The translations under genes and the position numbers were made by a program. From assembly GCF_900100705.1 (NCBI RefSeq), contig NZ_FNCH01000016.1:55161-119160 (forward strand): a stretch of DNA of 64,000 nucleotides, read 5' to 3'. The stretch's first letter is position 1, and each line of letters opens with the position of its first letter. Shown one piece after another: positions 26,118-35,174 of this stretch. Under the pieces are notes generated by a model, which made no database searches, was not told where the DNA came from, and was given only the letters and a program-made list of their open reading frames with translations. This DNA is from Pedobacter terrae (GTDB lineage: Bacteria > Bacteroidota > Bacteroidia > Sphingobacteriales > Sphingobacteriaceae).

Positions 26118-26222
26118 CTATATTATACACTATGGCAAATGGTCACACTTTATCCAAAGAGCAAGCCATTGCGCTTAACTAACCATCTCAGTAAAGAGAC
26201 TTATTTTTAGGCTTTGTAGGAC

Positions 26223-27149
26223 TTACAAAATGTAATACGATCCCACTTGCGCCAATTCTGTTTGAGGCTTGTCCTCGTAGATTTTATTATCGTCTAACAT
26301 CTGGCAAAGATCGCGTTCAATAGTTCTGCAGATGGTTGTAGTTGGGGTATCTGTAGGCTTATTCTCAAAAGGATCCTGAAGATGAACGGCCATTTTCTCT
26401 ACCAATAAAAAGAATGCTGCTATGGCAACCACCAATGGAATTTCCATGTAACCAAAGTATTCGATTAACCCAAAAGGTAACAATACAATGAATAAATGGA
26501 TAGACATGTTAATATACTTGCTATAGGTTACCGGGAAAACGGTGTTTTTAATCCTTTCCGATCCGCCCATATGGTTACATAAGCCCGTTATTGTTTTGTC
26601 TATTTCTATCTGCTGGTATTTATTGATCCAGCCTTCCAGTAATGCCTTTTTTAAATCCATAGCATGCAACTCTAAGATGGTTGCCGTTACATTTTTACGT
26701 TTTTTGATGAACTCGAATTCTTCTGCTGAAAGGTATTCTTCCAGGCCTTTTCGTGGATTAAAACCTCGCAATGCCTGGCTCAAGGCATAACACCAGGCAA
26801 TTTGACGTCTAATAAATTTGGCCTTAAATTCTTCAATTTCATCTAATCCATAAGGGTTTTCTACGAAAGATAAAATCTGGCGCGACAGTGTTCTCGAATC
26901 GTTAACAATAGCACCCCAAAGAATCCTCGCTTCCCACCATCTATCATAGGCCTGGTTAGAACGAAATGCCAGTAAAAGGGAAATGATTGTTCCTAATAGG
27001 GCGGGTACTGCAACAGGAATAGAAATACGGGTAACATGAAAGTTCTCGTACAATATCACAATACCTATGGAGTAACCAATAACAAACAGAAGTTCTTTTT
27101 TGATCTTTCCGAATATATAAGTGAGCGGAATATTATTTCGTAATAGCAT
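26223..27149 (-). CDS. Bestrophin-like (RFP-TM) membrane channel protein
   Basis: This 308-residue integral membrane protein belongs to the bestrophin / UPF0187 family, whose members form pentameric anion or cation channels. The family signature AFRSNQAYDRWWEAR follows the first two transmembrane segments (residues about 18-65). Two more hydrophobic segments lie near 215-250 (LFIVLLPFGLIEYFGYMEIP). The C-terminal part includes DPFENKPTDTP, the conserved region of the cytoplasmic vestibule. It is just downstream of the stress-type gene on the same strand (17-base gap). Confidence 0.92.
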   Translation of the reverse strand: MLLRNNIPLTYIFGKIKKELLFVIGYSIGIVILYENFHVTRISIPVAVPALLGTIISLLLAFRSNQAYDRWWEARILWGAIVNDSRTLSRQILSFVENPYGLDEIEEFKAKFIRRQIAWCYALSQALRGFNPRKGLEEYLSAEEFEFIKKRKNVTATILELHAMDLKKALLEGWINKYQQIEIDKTITGLCNHMGGSERIKNTVFPVTYSKYINMSIHLFIVLLPFGLIEYFGYMEIPLVVAIAAFFLLVEKMAVHLQDPFENKPTDTPTTTICRTIERDLCQMLDDNKIYEDKPQTELAQVGSYYIL

Positions 27150-27166
27150 AATATAAAATTTGATAA

Positions 27167-27664
27167 TTAAGAATTTGCTTCTTGCAACTGCGTTTCGTGT
27201 ATTTTTGTGTCGATTAAATTTTCATTGGTATGAACGGTCAAAGTATTTAGTAGAATTACTTCACAGCCTGCACGTTCTGTCAATACTTTAGGGTCAATGC
27301 TATATTTGTTGATGGGTGTAAAGTTGTATCCCTTTAAGTAGGCAATACATGTTACATCAAAAGCTTCGATAAAATTTTTAAAAGCCGCTACTGTACTCCC
27401 ATAAAAATATTCGATCCCAATGGTATTGATCTGAGTAGGATACTTTGCCTTAGCCTGATTGATTTGCTGGTAGAATTCGTCGCTAACATTTTCATAATCG
27501 CGGCTGCGGCGACTCAACATTAACATATCAGTTATGGAATCAGATAATTTAAAAGCATGTACAAAAATGATATTTAATATTTCATTTTTCTGATGTTGAA
27601 CAAGCGCATCAATAATTTTAATACTTTCTAATTTAAAGTCTGTGGGGATTAATACTGTTTTCAT
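27167..27664 (-). CDS. Universal-stress-protein-like protein
   Basis: The 165-residue protein begins with KTVLIPTDFKLESIKIIDAL, typical of the UspA fold, and has the strand/helix pattern of one domain. The nucleotide-binding glycine motif near the C-terminus of ATP-binding Usp proteins is not visible, so it probably belongs to the group that does not bind ATP. It is soluble and probably co-transcribed with the bestrophin gene. The family call rests on the N-terminus and general shape only. Confidence 0.6.
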   Translation of the reverse strand: MKTVLIPTDFKLESIKIIDALVQHQKNEILNIIFVHAFKLSDSITDMLMLSRRSRDYENVSDEFYQQINQAKAKYPTQINTIGIEYFYGSTVAAFKNFIEAFDVTCIAYLKGYNFTPINKYSIDPKVLTERAGCEVILLNTLTVHTNENLIDTKIHETQLQEANS

Positions 27665-27889
27665 CTTTATATCTTGTTTAAATGAATGAAATATTATTTA
27701 TACAAGTTTAGCCTGATGTTATTATAGCGAAATAAGAGCGAGATTAGAACGAGATTAGAATGCACTCCTTTTTAGAATAGTTGCGTAGTTCATCAGGCAT
27801 TAGTTCATTTGTACGGAAGCCAAGGGTATGATTTAAACTGCTTGATGAATTGTTATGTTGTTGAGATTTGTGCTATTGTTAAGGCTAAT

Positions 27890-27927
27890 TTACAATTAAC
27901 CAGTTTAAAAGATTTAAACAATTAACC
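27890..27927. repeat. Word-drift inverted repeat at the histidine kinase stop
   Basis: CAATTAACCAGTTTAA and TTTAAACAATTAACC are drifted tandem words that are also partly self-complementary. The words are the same as in the 18258 element. The kinase stop codon (27922-27924) lies inside it. The rest of the gap to 27664 holds only a short direct repeat (GAGATTAGAA twice, about 27738-27758). Confidence 0.65.
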
Positions 27928-29274
27928 TGATACCGGTAACAAAACTTTAATTTCTGTCCCAACGCCTTCTTGCGATTTAATAGCAATACTACCCCTGTGC
28001 AAACGGATAATGTTTAGGGAAAGTGGCAAACCAACCCCATATCCTTTAAAATCATTGGTGTTCGATGCCCTGTAGAAAGGCTCAAATATATGTTGGATAT
28101 CGGTTTGTGGAATGCCGATACCGCGATCGGTTACCGAGATGGAAAGCATATTGGCATTACTTTCTATACTAATGCTTACCAAATTCTCGTTGGAATATTT
28201 GCAGGCATTGTTTACAATGTTACTAATAGCCAGTTTTATCAGATTTTTATTTACGCGCAGCGAAAGCAGTTCATCATCATCTGGAAGTTTACTGAAATCG
28301 ATCTCTATTTTACTGTTGGGATGTACCTGGTTTACTGAATCTTTAATTTCCCATAACAATTCATCCATCCGGACTTCCTCCCATGGTTGGTTTTTTCCAT
28401 TGAAACCCGATTGTGCCAAACCCAATAAACTGGTTAAGATATGTTCTAATCTATCTGCTTCATCTTTAATTTTTGATAATGCTTTTTCCTGTTTGGTCGT
28501 ATCCGCTATGTCTTTCATGGCCAGTTCAACCTCACCGCTAATAATGGTTAAAGGTGTTCTCAATTCATGAGAGGCGTTGCTGATAAAATTATTCTGCGTC
28601 TCGAAAGCCGTTTCTAAACGGTTGAGCATGTTATTAAAGGTTTGGGCCAATTGCGACATTTCATCATTTCCTTTTTTAACATCTAACCTTAAATGTAAAT
28701 TTTCAGCTTTTATTCTTTTTACACTTTTAATGATATTTCGAAGGGGCATTAACATGTAATTGGAAAATTTCCACCCCACCACAAATGACAGTATTACAGA
28801 TAGAAAAAAGCCAATAACCAAAATTCTTTGCAGGTCTTTTAGTTCGCGGAAGCCAACAGGATCATTTGCAGAAACGATGACGATATATCCTGCATTCGAA
28901 TTTTTAAAGAATTTGCCGGCATAAAAGTGATTCTCCGTACGATAGCGGGCTACGTAACCTGCACGTATCCGGTTAAAAAAACTTTCGGGTAATTCGCGGT
29001 CTAATTTATTGGTTGGTTTGCCTGCTTCAATGATGTACTCTTTTTCAGATGGCAAGCGCTCCAGGTATCTGTTGCGCATTTTCGCATAAACCTTATTGTT
29101 ATCGTCTTCGTAAAGTTTAATCTGAGCCGCAATATTAACCCTGGCTTCTAAACGTTTATAAAAATCTTCGAAGGCGAATTTGTTAGAGAAATACCAGACA
29201 AAACCACTTAATAGGGAGATAATAACTGCCGATAAAATGGCAAAGAGTAAAGTGATTTTCTTGGCTATCTCCAT
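27922..29274 (-). CDS. Sensor histidine kinase
   Basis: This is an OmpR-partner type sensor kinase of 450 residues. It has a transmembrane helix at about 7-29, a periplasmic sensor of about 120 residues and a second helix at about 150-167. A HAMP domain and the dimerisation domain follow, with phospho-acceptor H236 (NASHELRTPL). The ATP-binding domain has N box SNIVNNACKYS, G1 DRGIGIP, F box EPFYRAS and G2 GYGVGLPLS. The response regulator gene ends exactly where this one begins, so the two are translationally coupled. The signal is unknown. Confidence 0.95.
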   Translation of the reverse strand: MEIAKKITLLFAILSAVIISLLSGFVWYFSNKFAFEDFYKRLEARVNIAAQIKLYEDDNNKVYAKMRNRYLERLPSEKEYIIEAGKPTNKLDRELPESFFNRIRAGYVARYRTENHFYAGKFFKNSNAGYIVIVSANDPVGFRELKDLQRILVIGFFLSVILSFVVGWKFSNYMLMPLRNIIKSVKRIKAENLHLRLDVKKGNDEMSQLAQTFNNMLNRLETAFETQNNFISNASHELRTPLTIISGEVELAMKDIADTTKQEKALSKIKDEADRLEHILTSLLGLAQSGFNGKNQPWEEVRMDELLWEIKDSVNQVHPNSKIEIDFSKLPDDDELLSLRVNKNLIKLAISNIVNNACKYSNENLVSISIESNANMLSISVTDRGIGIPQTDIQHIFEPFYRASNTNDFKGYGVGLPLSLNIIRLHRGSIAIKSQEGVGTEIKVLLPVSG

Positions 29275-29952
29275 TTATTTTTCCTTTAAGATGTAACCTA
29301 AACCTACCGCGGTATGGATAAGCTTTTGATCAGCATTTTTATCTATTTTTTTGCGAAGATAGTTGACGTAAACATCAACCACATTGGTGCCCAGGTTAAA
29401 ATCAATGTCCCAAACGTTTTCTAAAATGTCTATCCGTGATAAAATTTTAGATTTGTTTTTGGCCATGTACTCCAATAGCCGATACTCGGTTGCCGTCAGT
29501 ACAATTTCCTGCTGGTTTCGTTTTACGGTTTTTGCACTTAAATTTAGCTGCAGGTCGCCTATAGAAATAATCTGATCTTGAGAAACTGCGCCATGGTATC
29601 GCCTTAAAAGCATTCTGATCCTTGCAAAAAGTTCAGCAAATTTAAATGGCTTTATTAAATAATCATCTGCGCCGTTATCCAACCCGTTTACCACATTTTC
29701 GGTAGTGCCCAAAGCCGTAAGCATAATAATAGGTGTATTTGGCTTTTGTTCCTTAATAATTTTGCAGAGTTCCAATCCGTTTATTCCAGGTAGCATGATA
29801 TCAAGAATAATCAGGTCGAACTGATTTTCTAAGGCCATCTGTTTTCCGATTAAACCATCAGGAGAAATACTTACGGTAAATCCCTCGTCTGCTAAACCTC
29901 TCGAAATTACAGATACAACGCTTGGTTCATCTTCTACAAGTAATAAATTCAT
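29275..29952 (-). CDS. OmpR/PhoB-family response regulator
   Basis: The 225-residue protein has a receiver domain with the acidic pair ED at 7-8, phospho-acceptor D51 (ILDIMLPGING) and the switch lysine in YLIKPF. A winged-helix DNA-binding domain follows (LTATEYRLLEYMAKN, VDVYVNYLRKKID, HTAVGLGYIL). It is the upstream partner of the adjacent histidine kinase gene. The layout resembles copper or cation-sensing CusR/ArlR-like pairs, but no metal-resistance genes are nearby. Confidence 0.95.
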   Translation of the reverse strand: MNLLLVEDEPSVVSVISRGLADEGFTVSISPDGLIGKQMALENQFDLIILDIMLPGINGLELCKIIKEQKPNTPIIMLTALGTTENVVNGLDNGADDYLIKPFKFAELFARIRMLLRRYHGAVSQDQIISIGDLQLNLSAKTVKRNQQEIVLTATEYRLLEYMAKNKSKILSRIDILENVWDIDFNLGTNVVDVYVNYLRKKIDKNADQKLIHTAVGLGYILKEK

Positions 29953-30361
29953 TTGCCGGCAAGTAATCTAAAAAGTAGGAAATTACAAAATATTAATTGA
30001 TGGTTAGGCGACTTTTAATACTTTTTTAACCCAAAGCCGAGATAATTGTTTGACCGGGTTCTTCAAAAGAATAGAAAAGGCTCTTTTCAGGAGCCTACAA
30101 ACATTAATTGCTTTTTTTAACCACAAAAGATCACGGAGTTAAGGCACTGATGATGCAAAGTTTACAGGGCGAACGTTATCCCGATCGGATAGCTATCAGA
30201 TAAAGTTAAGCCTTTACTTGGTATTCAATCAGCAGAACAACTATTTTTTCAAAAATACTTCGTCTTTTCCATGCTTCTGCGGCTAAAAAAAGAGTATTTG
30301 ACTCAGAAGTCTTCGACCAAGCTAATACTGACAGACTCCAGTAGAATGGTCGTCAATGCAA
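29953..30361. other. 409-base intergenic region with repeat fragments
   Basis: It contains a small hairpin (AGGCTC/GAGCCT, 30078-30096), a half copy of the ACCACAAAAGATCACGG-type repeat at about 30118-30150, and a fragment of class 1 repeat with CGGATAGCTATCAG near 30186. No coding frame was recognised. Confidence 0.5.
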
Positions 30362-30895
30362 TTAAATCTCCTTCTCTGATTTCTCTTTCAGTGATTTCAA
30401 TCCATCTTCAAAATCTTTTCCAATCATTTTATCCATAAATAAGCCAAACCACTTATTAATTATTCCTTTGCTTTCTCCGCTCATGGTCCAGGTTACTTTA
30501 TTTCCGTTTCCGTCTTTTTCTATATCGAAACGGGTATCTGCTATGCTTTCCATAGGTTTGATGAACTTTAGTTCCATATCAACCATCTTATTTACCTCTA
30601 CTTTATTGATCAGCATTTGTCCGGTACCACTTTTTTCTCCACTCCATTGGTACAAGTGGCCAGGCTGAGCAACAGTGCCGGTAATGGTTATTTTGGCTTT
30701 TGGATCCATTTTCGACCAGGCATTCCACTTGTAGAATTCATGATAATCGGCGATGTTCTTATAAATGATACTGTCTGGGGCAAGAATGGCTATAGTCCGG
30801 TTCACAGAATAGCTTTTTGGCAGAAAAAAACTACCCCCAATAATAATTACTGCCAGTACGGCAATAATGCTGAAAAAGATTTTGAAAAATTTCAT
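30362..30895 (-). CDS. SRPBCC-fold (polyketide cyclase-like) membrane-anchored protein
   Basis: The 177-residue protein starts with one transmembrane helix (IFFSIIAVLAVIIIGGSFFL). An SRPBCC ligand-binding domain follows (SVNRTIAILAPDSIIYKNIADYHEFYKWNAWSKMDP, later KVTWTMSGESKG). The fold holds hydrophobic ligands, but the ligand is not predictable. It is on the same strand as, and downstream of, the truncated haemoglobin gene with a 63-base gap. Confidence 0.85.
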   Translation of the reverse strand: MKFFKIFFSIIAVLAVIIIGGSFFLPKSYSVNRTIAILAPDSIIYKNIADYHEFYKWNAWSKMDPKAKITITGTVAQPGHLYQWSGEKSGTGQMLINKVEVNKMVDMELKFIKPMESIADTRFDIEKDGNGNKVTWTMSGESKGIINKWFGLFMDKMIGKDFEDGLKSLKEKSEKEI

Positions 30896-30958
30896 ACATA
30901 AATTTAGTTTGGTTAACTAAATTTATAAAGAAAGCAATTGAATTCAAAGCAATTAAAA

Positions 30959-31354
30959 CTAAACAATTTTAATCTTCGATGAGGGAGAATTGATTTTAAA
31001 ATGCATTAAATCGGCAATAGATTGAGCTTTTTGTTTAATGAGTGTTGCATTGGGGCCTGTAAACAAATCGTCGACGTTTTGGAAAAAGAGATTTTTCCAT
31101 ATCTCAAATTGCTCGTACTGTAATGGCGTTTGTTCGTTAAGCGCAAAATGGGTAAGCATGGGGTTCCCCTTATAAATGGCTTTTCCGAAAAGAATACTTT
31201 CCCAAAAATCGTACATTTTAGGTAGGTGGTGTGCCCAATCTACCTGGGCAACATCGGTAAAAATGGGGCCAATCTGGGGGTTGAGCGTAACATTTTTGTA
31301 AAACGCATCCACTAAAACGATAATATCTGCCCTATTATGAATATCCTTTTTCAT
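30959..31354 (-). CDS. Group III truncated haemoglobin
   Basis: This 131-residue 2-on-2 globin binds haem and probably O2, NO or nitrite chemistry ligands. It has LVDAFYKNVTLNPQIGPIF, the WAHHLPKMYDFWESILFG helix and the proximal histidine region PMLTHFALNE. The EQFEIWKNLFFQNVDDLF helix is typical of group III. The start overlaps the end of the upstream membrane-protein gene by about 20 bases, which indicates translational coupling. Confidence 0.92.
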   Translation of the reverse strand: MKKDIHNRADIIVLVDAFYKNVTLNPQIGPIFTDVAQVDWAHHLPKMYDFWESILFGKAIYKGNPMLTHFALNEQTPLQYEQFEIWKNLFFQNVDDLFTGPNATLIKQKAQSIADLMHFKINSPSSKIKIV

Positions 31355-31778
31355 GGTACAGTGATTTTAAATTTAAGAAACCTAATGCAATCAATAACAG
31401 GAATTTGATCGTATCGACAATGATATACAAAATATGATGATAACTTTTCATCGGAGCATGGCCAGCCAAAACCAGTTTTGCCCTTTCATCGAGTAATGGC
31501 AATAACCAAAAAGTATCTGCCATTAATAGAATGGTTATCGAGAAAAGTAAAATACTGCTTATGTTTTTTAATGGTGCCGGTAAGGAGCAGGCTAAAATGA
31601 TCAGGAGCAATACAATCTCTATTTTATTCAATGCCTGAAAAACCAATTGCCCTATACCTAAACCCAGTGGGATGGTAATTCCTGGTGCCTGAAATTTTAA
31701 TGGGGCTTCCAAAAAACTAATTCCGCCCATTAATCCTGCCCAAAAAATAATACAAAAAATTGCAATTAACTTTTTCAT
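31335..31778 (-). CDS. Four-helix membrane protein, function unknown
   Basis: The 147-residue protein has four hydrophobic segments, at about residues 4-24, 43-66, 72-88 and 117-136. The motif GGISFLEAPLKFQAPGIT follows the first helix, in a layout reminiscent of DUF4149/TMEM205-type proteins. ATG 31778 is preferred over a GTG five codons upstream. It overlaps the truncated haemoglobin gene, so the two products may act together. I do not recognise a function. Confidence 0.7.
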   Translation of the reverse strand: MKKLIAIFCIIFWAGLMGGISFLEAPLKFQAPGITIPLGLGIGQLVFQALNKIEIVLLLIILACSLPAPLKNISSILLFSITILLMADTFWLLPLLDERAKLVLAGHAPMKSYHHILYIIVDTIKFLLLIALGFLNLKSLYHEKGYS

Positions 31779-31841
31779 CTGGTCAAATATCACTTAAAAT
31801 GATTTAGTAAAAATGATCGACGTCATAAACGAAAATTATAT

Positions 31842-32270
31842 CTATCTATAAAGCCTAAGCATCATTTTCTGGTAATTGATAACTGCTTTGTATTGCATTA
31901 GGATATCTCCACCAATAATACCCATAATAGATGGGTGGCCAAACTGTTGGTAAGTTTCGCTAACCGATTGCAAATCAAAAGCTACTGTTTCGTAATTATT
32001 GATTTTCAAGGCGCCGATTTTTAGTTGGGGGATAGTGGCCTGGATAGTGGTTGTAGTGGTAAAAAGGGTAGCGGCATTAATTTCATCAGTTACCTGAAGC
32101 GTTTCTGATACATGTTTTTCGATCAATGATTTATCGAAAACACTCCGCGATGCACCGGTATCTAATACGGCAAAATATCTTTCCTTAAAAACAACAACTT
32201 CCACTAAAAGGTGGAAGCCATCGTCTTGTAAGTTTATTAGTTTTAAGGGAATGGAAATGGCTTTCATCAT
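31842..32270 (-). CDS. Retropepsin-like aspartic protease domain protein
   Basis: The 142-residue protein has the pepsin-like half-site VLDTGASRSVFD (catalytic Asp in DTGA). The second glycine-rich element is GIIGGDILMQYKAVINYQ. A single domain of this size would act as a dimer. There is no signal peptide or membrane helix, so it is probably cytoplasmic, and it may be a binding domain rather than an active protease. Whether M1 or M2 is the start cannot be decided. Confidence 0.82.
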   Translation of the reverse strand: MMKAISIPLKLINLQDDGFHLLVEVVVFKERYFAVLDTGASRSVFDKSLIEKHVSETLQVTDEINAATLFTTTTTIQATIPQLKIGALKINNYETVAFDLQSVSETYQQFGHPSIMGIIGGDILMQYKAVINYQKMMLRLYR

Positions 32271-32326
32271 AAATATTTAGAAGCCTAAATTAGGCTAATT
32301 AACCTTAAAACCATGTCAGGAGTTCG

Positions 32327-34132
32327 TTATTTGTTTTTGATTATGGTTTTTACGTATTCCATTTCTGTATCATAGCCGCTTAAATATTCTTCAATTTTGG
32401 GTTGTATTTCATGATCAGGCATTACACCGCGACCAAAAGGAATACCATTTTGTTTTTCTTCAACAACAAATTTGATGAGTGGGATCCGGCCGGTTAATTT
32501 AGAATTTGGCAGGGTATAATTAATAAAAAAGCCGCTGGTATTGCCATAATAGCCTCCACCTGTTTCTTCGCCGACAAAACGGGCGTTGGTATAGTTTTTG
32601 GCTAAAGCGGCAAATTCAGAACCTCCTGAAAATGATAAACCACTGATGAGGATATGCAAATCGCCTTTAAAATGGTTGTTTTGAGGGGTGTCACTTTTAT
32701 ATTTTCCGGGGAGATCCAGGTAACGCCCATCGTTACTGCGATAAAATTCTTCTTTTAACTCTTTTTCAAAATCATCGCGCGATTCTTTATCCCGATAGGC
32801 TGTATAATCCAAAAACGAATAGGTAAAGGATGGAATTTCAGCATATTTATATTTTGGATATTCTTTGTCTACCAGGTACGACATCAGGTGATCTTCCATG
32901 GCTTGCGCACCACCCTCATTTTTCCTGATATCAATAATCAGATGTTTTATTTTACGATCGGTAATGTTCTGAAAACTCTTCGCTAAAAATTCTTTAAAAC
33001 CTTTTCTGCCATCGGTGTAATTGCTGGTAGAAAAGGTATTAACGGTTAGTGTTGCCGTGCTGTTCAATGTATCTATCTTCAACGTAGCTGGTTCTTTATA
33101 GTTGTAATTTGGGAGAGATTTTGTTTCTTTTGATGCGAATTTTCCGTATTGCTTAAAACTTAAAGCTTGTATCCCGTTATAGTTAATCTTTTCAGTGGTT
33201 TTTGGGTTAATTAGTTCAATATCAAAGACATTGGGCTGTTGTTCAAAGAAACGCAGGTAATATTTAGAAAATGCAGTTTCTATCCAACGGTATTTGCTTG
33301 TGGTATTGTAACCATCGGCTGGTTCAATTGTTAAAAGCTTCTTCATAATGCTTTCAATGCTATTTCCATTAATTTTAGAAATCAACATTCCTTTGCTTGG
33401 GTAATTGTCGAGATCGTTTAGGATATAAACTTTTTTATCCAAAATCTTGACTAAAAAAGGGAAGTACCTGCCATGTTGCCTGATGTAATTACTCGTTTCT
33501 TCGGATGGCTGGATTGCGCAATGGCCTTCTTTGGTATAGGTAACCACAGGCGCAACAATCTGATAAAAATCCAAAGCGTTCATTTGATCTTTTATCTTGC
33601 TTTTTTGCACATTACATAGGCTATCGAATTGCGAGTAGGTATTGTACCACAAACCAATGTGTGTTTCCATGAAAGCATTTTTCAGAATATTGAAATCCTG
33701 TTCGAGGGCTTTGTAGCTCAGTTGTTTTAATTTTTTTGGCGGATTTTGCACTACGACTGAATAATTGCCCTCTTTTGAATTGGTGCTTTCCGATAACGGT
33801 TTAACCGTAAGGATAAAATAGCCGGTACTATCTGGTGAGAAGACAATTTTTTCGCTGCCGAACCGGCCATTTGGCGAATCTACATCCTGTAAGGTTTTGC
33901 CATTATGATTTTTTAATGCTACCGTAACATCTATTCCTTTTTGCTCAACAGTGATCGAATAGTAAAAATCTTTTTTTAACTGGAAGCTAAACGAAGTTTC
34001 TTCGCCCTGTTTGATGTTTAAATCGGCAGTAGTTTTATCTATTTTTATTGGAATAAGGTTTTGACTTACCTGCGCACGTACTGCGAGGCTGAAAAATAAA
34101 CTAAAAAGGATGGTAAGGCTGTCTTTTTTCAT
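32327..34132 (-). CDS. S41-family (C-terminal processing) peptidase
   Basis: The 601-residue exported protein has a signal peptide ending near AVRAQ and an N-terminal PPC-like beta domain (about 25-130). A helical linker and a degenerate PDZ segment (GMLISKINGNSIESIMKKLL) follow. The S41 catalytic core has DIRKNEGGAQ, the serine region ISGLSFSGGSEFAALAKN and the segment RFVGEETGGGYYGNTSG. It ends in GRGVMPDHEIQP, common in this family. It probably cleaves periplasmic or outer-membrane substrates. The AraC regulator gene lies 70 bases upstream on the same strand. Confidence 0.9.
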   Translation of the reverse strand: MKKDSLTILFSLFFSLAVRAQVSQNLIPIKIDKTTADLNIKQGEETSFSFQLKKDFYYSITVEQKGIDVTVALKNHNGKTLQDVDSPNGRFGSEKIVFSPDSTGYFILTVKPLSESTNSKEGNYSVVVQNPPKKLKQLSYKALEQDFNILKNAFMETHIGLWYNTYSQFDSLCNVQKSKIKDQMNALDFYQIVAPVVTYTKEGHCAIQPSEETSNYIRQHGRYFPFLVKILDKKVYILNDLDNYPSKGMLISKINGNSIESIMKKLLTIEPADGYNTTSKYRWIETAFSKYYLRFFEQQPNVFDIELINPKTTEKINYNGIQALSFKQYGKFASKETKSLPNYNYKEPATLKIDTLNSTATLTVNTFSTSNYTDGRKGFKEFLAKSFQNITDRKIKHLIIDIRKNEGGAQAMEDHLMSYLVDKEYPKYKYAEIPSFTYSFLDYTAYRDKESRDDFEKELKEEFYRSNDGRYLDLPGKYKSDTPQNNHFKGDLHILISGLSFSGGSEFAALAKNYTNARFVGEETGGGYYGNTSGFFINYTLPNSKLTGRIPLIKFVVEEKQNGIPFGRGVMPDHEIQPKIEEYLSGYDTEMEYVKTIIKNK

Positions 34133-34202
34133 TTTTTGTGAGATATGATAGCAAAATTAAAGCTTAAATACCTTGATCCGTTGTACGATATTGCAACTGG
34201 AT

Positions 34203-35009
34203 TTAAGCCCTTTTATACTCGGATGGTGTTACGCCGGTAAATCTCTTGAAATGCCTTGATAGGTGCGCCACATCATAAAAGCCGGTTTCGATAGCCACCT
34301 CCATTAAATCTGTTTCTTTAGCGAGGAGCTTTTTGCATTTTTCTATCCGATGTAAAAGGATGTAGTTGTTTGGCGTTAAGCCGGTTTCGTGTTTAAACAA
34401 ACGCAGGAATTTATATTTATCCAATCCGAAACGTTTTGCGGTGTCTGCTAATGAAAATTTTTCCATTAGGTTTTCGCTGATAAAATCTTGAAACAAGACT
34501 GTTTTCTGATCACTGAAATACATACTGGAGGCATAACGGGCAACCAATTTTTCCAGAACATGTAGTAACTCTTTTTCCAGATCGAGTGCTGGATTGTTAA
34601 AGTGTTCAGACAAATAATGAAAGCGGTTTACCAGGTCATGATCATAAATTATTTTATCTTCAAAAAAAACATCATGGCCTTTGTTTAAGGTTTTGAGCAC
34701 ATCAGGCGCAACGTAAAACGTAAAAAATGAGTTGCCCAGCTTGTTGTCGCAGGGGGTTGCATGTACTTCGTTCGGATTGGTAATTGAAATTGTACCGATC
34801 GGTGCCTGTAAAAATTTATCGTTTAGTTTAGTATAAAAAGTCTGATTTAAGATCAGCGTAATATTAAAGTTGTTGTGTGTGTGGAAGGGAAAATCAAGGG
34901 TATGTTTTTTAGCGTTTAACAACTCTAAACCATCCAAAATCGGAATTTTATGATAGGTACTGATGTTGTGTGGATCAGCCGGTATGTTGTTTACATCTCT
35001 GATTTTCAA
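34203..35009 (-). CDS. AraC-family regulator with cupin sensor domain
   Basis: The 268-residue protein has an N-terminal cupin-like sensor (HTLDFPFHTHNNFNITLILN, then ISITNPNEVHATPCDN). It ends in a two-helix-turn-helix AraC domain (FSLADTAKRFGLDKYKFLRLFKHETG and MEVAIETGFYDVAHLSRHFKRFTGVTPSEYKR). The His-containing sensor suggests a small-molecule or metal ligand. It may control the S41 peptidase gene just downstream; that is inferred from proximity only. Confidence 0.92.
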   Translation of the reverse strand: MKIRDVNNIPADPHNISTYHKIPILDGLELLNAKKHTLDFPFHTHNNFNITLILNQTFYTKLNDKFLQAPIGTISITNPNEVHATPCDNKLGNSFFTFYVAPDVLKTLNKGHDVFFEDKIIYDHDLVNRFHYLSEHFNNPALDLEKELLHVLEKLVARYASSMYFSDQKTVLFQDFISENLMEKFSLADTAKRFGLDKYKFLRLFKHETGLTPNNYILLHRIEKCKKLLAKETDLMEVAIETGFYDVAHLSRHFKRFTGVTPSEYKRA

Positions 35010-35045
35010 TGACTAATCTTCTTTTAATGTTTTGAAAATAATCTT

Positions 35046-35154
35046 CATCGCGATTGGAGCAATGCAGGATGCCCCTTGTGCGGACAGGACTGCCGGTACA
35101 GGCGAGGAGAAATCTATCTTGACTAAAAGACCCTGAAACAAGTTCAGGGTGACG
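35046..35154. repeat. Class 1 palindromic repeat, chimeric copy
   Basis: The left part resembles the GGAGCAATGCAGGATG / GAGAAATCT subtype, while the right end is the CCCTGAAACAAGTTCAGGGTGACG subtype seen elsewhere. The middle carries TGTGCGGACAGGACTGCCGG. The mixture suggests exchange between the two subtypes. Confidence 0.6.
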
Positions 35155-35174
35155 ATATCATTAAAGATAGATGG

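Noticed and set aside
26136..26190. Small frame of about 16 codons upstream of the bestrophin terminator
   Set aside because: Too short, no conserved pattern, and it lies in the 3' region of a minus-strand transcript.
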